Shown here: positions 57,195-64,000 of the stretch, one piece after another | Layout: each line of letters begins with the position of its first letter | Numbering within the stretch: position 1 is the stretch's first letter | Assembly (NCBI GenBank): GCA_022835595.1 | Contig: BQUP01000011.1 | Coordinates: 129,319-193,318, forward strand | Direction of reading: 5' to 3' | Origin: Cystobasidium ongulense | Lineage: Eukaryota > Basidiomycota > Cystobasidiomycetes > Cystobasidiales > Cystobasidiaceae | Length of the DNA stretch: 64,000 nucleotides | Notes under the pieces: generated by a model | The model's input: the letters and a program-made list of their open reading frames with translations, nothing else | Told to the model about the DNA's origin: nothing | The model's database searches: none | Translations under genes and position numbers: made by a program

Positions 57195-58460
57195 ATGCCG
57201 ATGCCACCACGTCAGTTTGACCCGTCTAATCATCACTTTCAAGACCTGAGCTGACAATCTGATTGCCTTCCATTAGGTCGGGGCGCAGCTCAAGCTGCCA
57301 GCGCTGCCATCTCAGCTCTATCTGCCGGAGAGCCTCATGATGTAGCAGCCACGTTCAGCGATGACTACGAGTCTGAACATGAACACACGAGAGGCAAGAA
57401 GGCGAAGGCAAACAAACAGATCCTGGCAATTTCTTCTGTTAAGAATACCGTTCTCATCAGAAAGCCTGCACCAATTGATGGCTTGCCGTACGAGCTGCGA
57501 CGTGAAATTACACAGTACTTAGATCCATTCACCTTGCTTTCTCTTCTCTCCACTTCCAAAATCTGGTATCTGACTCTGAGACAGTCCGAGCACGCTGAGA
57601 AGGATTGGGAACGCCTCTGCAATCTTATGTATGCAAAGCGAAAGTCGAGAGGCCGACGTTCCTGGCATGCAACTTTCATACACCTTCTCCATAGCCATTG
57701 CGTGATCTGCCTCGCGAAAACGAAAGAACCGGTCGGCGAGCTCTTTCTCTTCGGTTACACGTATATCAAGGCTTGTAGGGACTGCCAAAAATTGCCAGGT
57801 CCGATGCAAGTCGCTTCGATGAATGTTCTTGCTAGAAGACATAATCTTATTCTCGAAGATCTGCACACGCTCCCGTATGGCTTCGGGTACGGGTTAGCTC
57901 GCAAATCTTCTCTTATGCAGAACACCATCAAGGATTCCTGGATCACATCTGGATCCGGTCAATTTAGATTGACCTGTGACGGAGCAGTCCGCCAGCTCAA
58001 GCTATACCTTCAGAACATGGAGCCTGACCTCATCGAACGTTGTCCTTTCGACAAGAAGCTCCTGGTGAAAGCGCTTGTACACATCCAGCAAGAACGCCAG
58101 CCGGTGTCTACACTCTTGAACCGAGCTGTAGCAACTCTAAGACTCGCCCCCGAACCAATGCAAGATGAGCATTACAAAGCAGTTATTGACCTGTTCCGAG
58201 CTATGGAAACTGTGATGGAAATCCTGCGAGAGTCCTGTGCAAAGGAGAAGGTGGTATTGTGGCAAGATTATCCCACCCCTCACTTTATTTGGTGTTCAGT
58301 TACAAACATCGTTTGGATAGATGCGCTCATTCTCGGCAAGACAGATTGCGAAAAGTATATCCGAGCTGTAAAGGACTTCCAGAGTAGACGTGAAAAAGCA
58401 GAAGAGAGAGAAAGGAATGCGACAAAGTCGAACAGCTCTCGCAAACAATTCATGTTGTGA
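57195..58460 (+). CDS. F-box protein 1 with four-cysteine motif
   Basis: 399 residues in two exons (57195-57210, 57277-58460). A Lys/Ala-rich N-terminus of about 70 residues precedes an F-box (DGLPYELRREITQYLDPFTLL ... KIWYLTL, about residues 73-115) and WERLCNLMYAKRKSRGRRSW. Then comes HCVIC, 21 residues, and CRDCQKLPGP (C147, C150, C172, C175), a likely zinc site. The rest is helical and charged. The next gene is a paralogue with the same motif and spacing. The frame ends in RKQFML at 58460. The +1 frame across that stop continues with a Cys-rich stretch to 58581, as described in the findings. An SCF substrate-receptor role is inferred from the F-box. Confidence 0.8.
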
Positions 58461-59102
58461 AGACTCACTGCCACGGCTCGCCTGCGAACAATGCGTGGAA
58501 AGAAAACTGTGCTACTTCTGGAGAGCCGAGTGCAGCCGACACGGAAGAATGTGGAAAGGTCAGTTGCGCTGTTTTCGATAAGGTGTAAGATTCGGGCTGA
58601 CTTCAGCACCTAGAATGATACTGTAGCCTGCCTTTCAAACTGGTCAGCGGAGACAGTCCTGAAACTGGAAACGAACAGAATGACTCGTCAAGTGTTAGAA
58701 GCAAATACAGGAATGTAGAAACGGGCGGATACAATGCTAGTAAAGAAGGATCAGGCTTTCCTTCTTCATTGTACATAATCGAACCTTTCCATGTAGTTTG
58801 TTTTCGCCACTGCTAATGGTGTTGTCTAGGTCACGTGCGAGTATTAGAGCTGTGTTCGCCAACATCACAGAATCTACATAGCTGGAGCTGTGATCTATAG
58901 CTCCTTAAAGTGTACCGGCTACCGTCTGCTACATCGCATTCAGCTCTGAGACGAGTGCTATAAGACCGCCAGCAGTGTTCAGCCCCTCCTACGTCGTCAC
59001 TTGCAGCTTTGCTTCGCACGCACCAAGTCTCCTCGACCAGTCTTTAGATCCGATGAGCAACCCATTACCCTGACGCAAGAGTGCCTTGCAGCCTCCTGTA
59101 CG
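58461..59102. other. Intergenic region between the F-box paralogues
   Basis: 642 bases. The first 120 carry an out-of-frame Cys-rich continuation of the upstream gene. The rest shows no gene and should contain the promoter of the second F-box gene. Confidence 0.45.
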
Positions 59103-61023
59103 ATGAGGTTCGTATCTCGCTACTTGTCTTGTCTGCCGTTTGGAGGTACATACTGAAATTTCCGATCACGTATATTGTCGCAGCAGCACTGGTATTGCCA
59201 TCGTAGGCAAGCGAAAACGCGTCGAGGATGAAGACCACGAAGCGCTATCTGTCATTTCAATCTCTTCAGGGTCTGACTCTTCATATACGGATGATGATGA
59301 TGATGCAGCGCATGGGGACAACGCAGCGACAAACAATGAAGCAGGGACTATGACTTGTCAGGAAGATACGAATCATGCACATTTGCGTCCGCAAGCTACA
59401 AGAATGAATGAAGATGATGAAGAAGACAGTGACAGCGACGATGAGCCCAGTAGCGCCGTTGAGGACGTCAAAGATGAAGATCTCGAAGCAATTGCCACTC
59501 AAGCTGCACGACCAAGATCCCCATCCGTAGCTCCTCCTAGTCGTGGTAATGACTTACTCGACCTCTTGAATGATCATACGCTTGAAGTTCCTGATCAGTC
59601 GCGCTTCAATTCGCTATCTCGAGATATCAAGTATATAATTCTGAGTCACCTGGACCGAGAGCCACATTCGGTGTATAATCTCTCTATGGTATCACGAAGT
59701 TGGTACAAAGCCCTAAATCAGGGCACACATACAGAGATAGACTGGCAAAGAAGATGTAACACAATGGGATCTCAACGAAAATCACCCCACTGCAAGACGT
59801 GGAGAGAAACATTCATCAGACAGATTAGGAGGAGATGCCTTTCATGTCTATCTATATCAGATTCAAGCTTTGGGCATCTGTTAGAAGGCCAACCTGACTG
59901 GTTAACGGTCTGCTCAGACTGTCAAACACTTCCTGGACCATGGCAGACTATCACAGTATATGAAGCGCAGCGCCGACAGCCACGGAGAACCTTCGGCCAT
60001 TTACCATTTATAGCCGTCAAGAATATCCAAAGACTTCTACCATTCAATTGCAATCCGAAGAAAACACTACCTAGGAAGTATCTACAACTATATTTGGCAT
60101 CTTCCGTTGGGGATCCATATGACGGACAAGGTTTAGTGATTAGAGCAGACGACTTGGACTATATTACGCGCAACACGATACCAGAACTAGTTGCACAAGG
60201 AGGTCGACCTGAAGACATCCACAAGCTGCTTCAGTATGCAGATGAAGCAAAACAAGGCCGAGTATTTAGATCGAATAGATTGATGAACATGATCGTTACT
60301 CTTGGTGGACGAATAAGGAGATCAGAGAAATTGTCAGACATAGTACGCCAAGCCATATCGTACTTGGACAAAGTCAACGAGTTCCAGCCCATGATACAAA
60401 TTGAGAAGGAGCGGTATCCTGAGCTGTTTGGCGGCAAAGGAGATCCTTTATCTCAATTAAAGCAAAAGAGGTCGCGTACCTGGGGAGATCGCATTCTTAC
60501 AGGTGAAGCTTCGATGAAAGATTTTCTAGATTATAGAAAGGGTTGCCGCGGTGCGTTCAAGCCAATGGACCTGACGCCAGCTAGAAAAGCAGAAATAAAG
60601 GAGAGGAGAAAGTTACGCAAACTGGAAGGATTACGTGTTCGCAAACAAGCCAAATTGAATGGTACATCTTTGCCGAAGAAGGGTAAGAAAGAAGATAAGG
60701 GGAAGAAGACGAAGAGAGAATTTGATCCTCCTGCGATCAACACTGCCGGACCGAATGGTAATGGCAAAAATAAGAAACAAAAGATAGAAGGCACTGTTCC
60801 CATCATTAGCACTTCTTCCGCCCCCGCGCAGGCGTCAAAGAAAAGTGCATCGAAAAAGCCTTCAACGTCGGAAAAGCCTTCAAGAGCTTGTGCCTGTGGT
60901 AATACATTTGCCACGGCTTGTCAACATAAAAAATGTGCGACATGCTGCCCTGGACCTTGCGTCAAGCATAAACATGCACGGAAAATAGACATATACGCAA
61001 CAAAGAAGGAGGAAGACATCTAG
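59103..61023 (+). CDS. F-box protein 2 with four-cysteine motif and Cys-rich tail
   Basis: 614 residues. A 5-base first exon (ATGAG, 59103-59107) is followed by an intron at 59108-59183, and the rest is one exon. The start was chosen because AG|C restores SSTGIAIVGKRKR in frame and no ATG follows before the conserved part. Layout: an acidic N-terminus with a GAT-repeat Asp run and DEEDSDSDDE, an F-box (FNSLSRDIKYIILSHLDREP, about residues 142-185), WQRRCNTMGSQRKS, then CLSC, 21 residues, and CSDCQTLPGP (C220, C223, C245, C248). A central helical domain, a Lys-rich region (KKGKKEDKGKKTK) and a Cys/His-rich end (ACACGNTF, CQHKKCATCCPGPC, HKH) complete it. The Lys-rich part suggests a nuclear location. 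Paralogue of the gene at 57195-58460; its target is unknown. Confidence 0.82.
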
Positions 61024-61348
61024 ACATCGGAAGAATTGATGGATCAGTCAGATCCTCACTTGTAAAGCCTCGCTTGTATTCTATTCGGATTACGTGTTTT
61101 TTGTGTTTTCTGTTTTCTGTCATAGCATCAGGTCGTAACGCTCGCTTGTATCGCATCCTCGTTTAGCATCGAACAGCAGAAAGATACTAGACAAGCAATT
61201 GGCATTCTTGAATATCATTACTGCAATATGAAAAAAGGGGCATTCCATCCATCCATCTATCTAAAATATGTGTTTTCAACGTAGTATGGCTTTCTAGAGT
61301 AAGACAGAAGATTTCGGTTTAAAACAGGATCTATTCGTCCATGCGCTT
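61024..61348. other. Convergent intergenic region
   Basis: 325 bases between the second F-box gene (plus) and IDH2 (minus). AT-rich with T-runs, presumably 3' UTRs. A short CCATC/CTATC repeat lies near 61247-61261. Confidence 0.5.
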
Positions 61349-62813
61349 TTAAAGTTTCTTGAGGATCTCTTCGGTGTATTGCTTAGTTGAAGCCTTTCCA
61401 CCTAGATCACCGGTGATCATCTTTCCTTCAGCGATGGTCTGCGAGGAAGTACAATGTATCAGTATGATTCGGACCGTGAGGGGATAAGATTTCAAAAGCC
61501 AGAAACTCACTGTCAAAGCAGCTTTTTCAATCTTAGCAGCCAGATCGAACATGCCCATATGTCGCAACATCATGATACTAGATAATAATAGTGCAGTAGG
61601 GTTTGCTTTGCCTTGACCTGCGATATCGGGAGCGGAACCATGTACAGCTTCAAAGATGGAAGCAGAAGCACCAATGTTGCCTGAAGGAGTAAGACCTAAA
61701 CCACCAATCAAACCAGCGCATAAATCTGATAAGATATCTCCATATAAATTAGGCATAACCATAACTCTATCGGAGTAAGGAGCTGGGTTTTGTACGATTC
61801 TCAAGCAAACTCTATCCAATAAATCTTCATCATATTTGATGTTTGGGAATTCTTTTGCAACTGCTCTGCATGCTTGTAAGAACATACCATCTGACATTTT
61901 CATAATTGGAGCTTTATGTACTGCAGTTACGTGAGGTCTTCCGCTTGTTTCTGCGTATTTGAAAGCATATCTTGCTACTCTTTCAGATGCATCGTATGTG
62001 ATGAGTTTGATGGATTGAACTACACCAGGTTGAATTTCATGTTCAATACCTGAATATTCTCCTTCTGTGTTTTCTCTGATCAGAACAGAGTTTACATTCT
62101 CGTATGCAGTTTTGAAACCTTCAATTGATTTACAAGGTCTGACATTTGCGAATAGACCGAATGTTCTTCTCAATGTAAGATTTAAAGAGACGTGACCTTT
62201 ACCGATAGGAGTAGCTAGAGGACCTTTTAAAGCGATTGTATTCTTCTTGATTGATTTAATTGATTCTGTTGGAATTGATGATTTGCCATCTACAAAGACG
62301 GGTTGTACTTCAATTTCTTCCCACTCTATAGGTACTTTGGCTTGTTTGAAGATTGCTTTTATGGATTCTGAGATTTCTGGACCGATTCCGTCTCCTGGGA
62401 TAAGGGAGACGATGTAGTTGCCCTAGATGCAGCGAGGCGAGTCAGAAGAGCGGGATGAGGTGGTAGTGGGAGTGGATGCATGGACGGGAGATAGTGGATG
62501 GAGAAAAGCAGGGCATCCCGATCAGCCTGACATCCAGCTTGACACATGGGGAACGCGAGCGCAGGCTTGAAAACGAGACTGCATGCACTCACCCGCTCGT
62601 TCTTGACACCCTTGAATGTCTCGTTAGGAGCAGAAAGAGACTTTCTTGGGGGAGCTTCGGTCGCGTACGATCTGGCGAGCGAACTCTGGGCGAGGGACTG
62701 CAGGCAGAAGACATCAGAACGAGGACCAGCCAAAGCAAGCAGAGCGAGTGGGAGACACTGACTGAGGGCCTGCCTGCGGCGAGGAGGGACCGCCTTGCTG
62801 CGACGTTGAGCAT
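61349..62813 (-). CDS. IDH2: NAD-dependent isocitrate dehydrogenase, catalytic subunit
   Basis: 385 residues in four exons (62813-62763, 62697-62593, 62422-61511, 61438-61349). The catalytic subunit of mitochondrial NAD-IDH, converting isocitrate to 2-oxoglutarate in the TCA cycle. An Arg/Ser/Ala-rich presequence ([21 protein letters not shown]) ends near ARSYATE. Motifs: [124 protein letters not shown] and [25 protein letters not shown]. The wording matches yeast Idh2 rather than Idh1. It is head-to-head with IDH1. Confidence 0.96.
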
Positions 62814-63208
62814 TGCGGTGGTGTGTAGTGGGAGTGGTGGTTGGTGAGGAGTGAAGTCGGTGTGGACGGAAGAAAGCAAGCAATCCTAATCTTGAATCTT
62901 CTAATCTGGGTGTGAGAAGGCAAAGTGCCGGAGTGACGTGAAGAGGAGGAGGGTATTAACAGGGAGCAAGAGCAGAGTAACTAGACAGTAATGAGACTAC
63001 CTACACTGCGCTGATGGTGAATACAGATGTGTATTAACCTATCTTCTCTGCCTGCCTTCTGCTGCTTGCTTGCACCCGCCTGTCCGCGTCCCGAGGCCGA
63101 GGAAGACACACCCACTTTGACACTGGCGACTTCTTGTCTTTGCTCCAGCATATACTACAAGTGCAGACCTCTCTACGATCTCAACAACTACACTCGTAGT
63201 CTCCCACC
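62814..63208. promoter_or_regulatory. Bidirectional promoter of IDH2 and IDH1
   Basis: 395 bases between the two divergent start codons of the partner subunits. CT-rich leaders run outward on both sides. No specific activator site (for example CCAAT) was clearly identified. Confidence 0.6.
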
Positions 63209-64000
63209 ATGCTCGCACAGGCTGCAGGAAGAGCACTCCCCAGAGCTGCCAAACCAGCGGTGAGTTTGATGGGCGTGCTGTTCATTCAGTCGTGAAAGCT
63301 GGTTCACTTCGATAAGAAGGGCTCGTACAGCCTGGGCACTATACAAGGCTCAACAGCAAGCTCATCATTTGTAGACCAAACATACTGACACGTTGGAGCT
63401 TATCCCCTCGCTTGCTCGTAGCTCTCCATCCCAAATGCCCGAACAGCTACAACCCTAGGACTCTCCAAGCCACGAGCTCACGCGGCACCACGAGTACACA
63501 CGCAGTACGGAGGAGTATACAGCGTAACTCTCATCCCAGGAGATGGTGTAGGAAAAGAAATTACAAACTCGGTAAAGGACATCTTTGAAAGGGCAAATGT
63601 ACCTGTTGAATTTGAAGAATTCCCGGGTGTATCTGGTGAATCTGGTCCTGATGATACAGAGTTTAGAAAGAGTATGGATAGCTTGAGAAGGAACAAGGTC
63701 GGCTTGAAGGGTGAGCTTCTAACACTCGCATAGCATTGTTTGACTATGCTTCGTCGAGCTGACGTCGATCAACGCGAAACCCCCACCTTCGCTACTCGTG
63801 TTACAGGCATCCTATACACGCCCATCGAACGATCAGGACATACCTCATGGAACGTAGCAATGAGACAAAATCTAGATATTTACGCATCATTAACATTATG
63901 CAAGAGTATGGAAGGATTCCCAACACGTCATAAAAATGTAGATTTTGCTATTATAAGAGAAAATACAGAGGGTGAATATTCTGGACTAGAACATCAAGCT
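63209..64000 (+). CDS. IDH1: NAD-dependent isocitrate dehydrogenase, regulatory subunit (5' part)
   Basis: The first 174 or so codons in three exons (63209-63259, 63422-63710, 63807 onward), cut by the window end. A basic presequence (MLAQAAGRALPRAAKPA) precedes YGGVYSVTLIPGDGVGKEITNSVKDIFE, LRRNKVGLKG|ILYTP, SWNVAMRQNLDIYASLTLCKSMEGFPTR and [23 protein letters not shown] with an unusual Gly-poor loop before WNV, and NKVGLKG, are Idh1-like. In yeast this subunit binds AMP and citrate allosterically. Intron 1 follows codon 17 in phase 0, as in the divergent IDH2. Confidence 0.94.

Noticed and set aside
59287-59305. GAT repeat as a separate microsatellite
   Set aside because: It encodes the Asp run of F-box protein 2 and is short.
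1-64000. Mobile elements, rRNA, CRISPR arrays, secondary-metabolite cluster
   Set aside because: No reverse transcriptase, transposase, long terminal repeat, array or cluster backbone enzyme was recognised in any frame.

Overview
The window is nuclear DNA from a fungus, most likely a basidiomycete. Genes are dense and sit on both strands. Most are broken by many short GT-AG introns of about 47-90 bases, and several have micro-exons of 7-23 bases. Gene content is ordinary for a free-living fungus: cap-binding complex, HOPS, exosome, SMC5/6, mitochondrial NAD-IDH and an Axl2-like bud-site protein. No transposon, virus-derived element, rRNA, tRNA or CRISPR array was recognised. Exon models below were built by hand from splice signals, reading-frame phase and family alignment from memory, with no database search.

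Region by region: 1-502 is the 3' end of an unidentified gene, followed by about 2.6 kb with no convincing gene. 3113-7315 is a tandem pair of acetoin/diacetyl-reductase-type SDR genes sharing the same 13-exon structure. ALG14 (minus, 8380-7496) and a phenol 2-monooxygenase (plus, 8861-11475) diverge from a GC-rich promoter that holds a strong palindrome. IMP dehydrogenase (minus) and CBP80 (plus) diverge at about 14.1-14.7 kb. VPS41 (minus) follows, then a STYX-like dual-specificity phosphatase (minus) diverging from a ZNG1/CobW GTPase (plus). 27056-28798 is a fungal BTG/Tob protein. Two small plus-strand genes follow: a 189-residue conserved protein and COA1.

From 32 to 43.5 kb the minus strand carries a large PPR protein, a PTC1-type PP2C phosphatase, an MCT-family transporter and an unidentified 415-residue protein. 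The last diverges from RRP43 (plus). Then come a leucine-rich F-box protein, SMC5 and an AXL2-like cadherin-domain protein, all minus. 57195-61023 holds two related F-box genes that share an unusual four-cysteine motif. The window ends with IDH2 (minus) and IDH1 (plus, cut by the window end), which diverge from one 395-bp promoter.

Functional links: IDH1 and IDH2 are the two subunits of one mitochondrial enzyme and are placed for co-transcription. COA1, the PPR protein and IDH all serve mitochondria. The SDR pair and phenol hydroxylase look like catabolic, accessory functions next to housekeeping genes. The most interesting items are the F-box/zinc-motif pair, the IDH head-to-head pair with matching first introns, the 7-base micro-exon in SMC5, the GC-AG intron in ZNG1, the STYX homologue with an intact catalytic signature, and the long disordered insert inside the PP2C domain.
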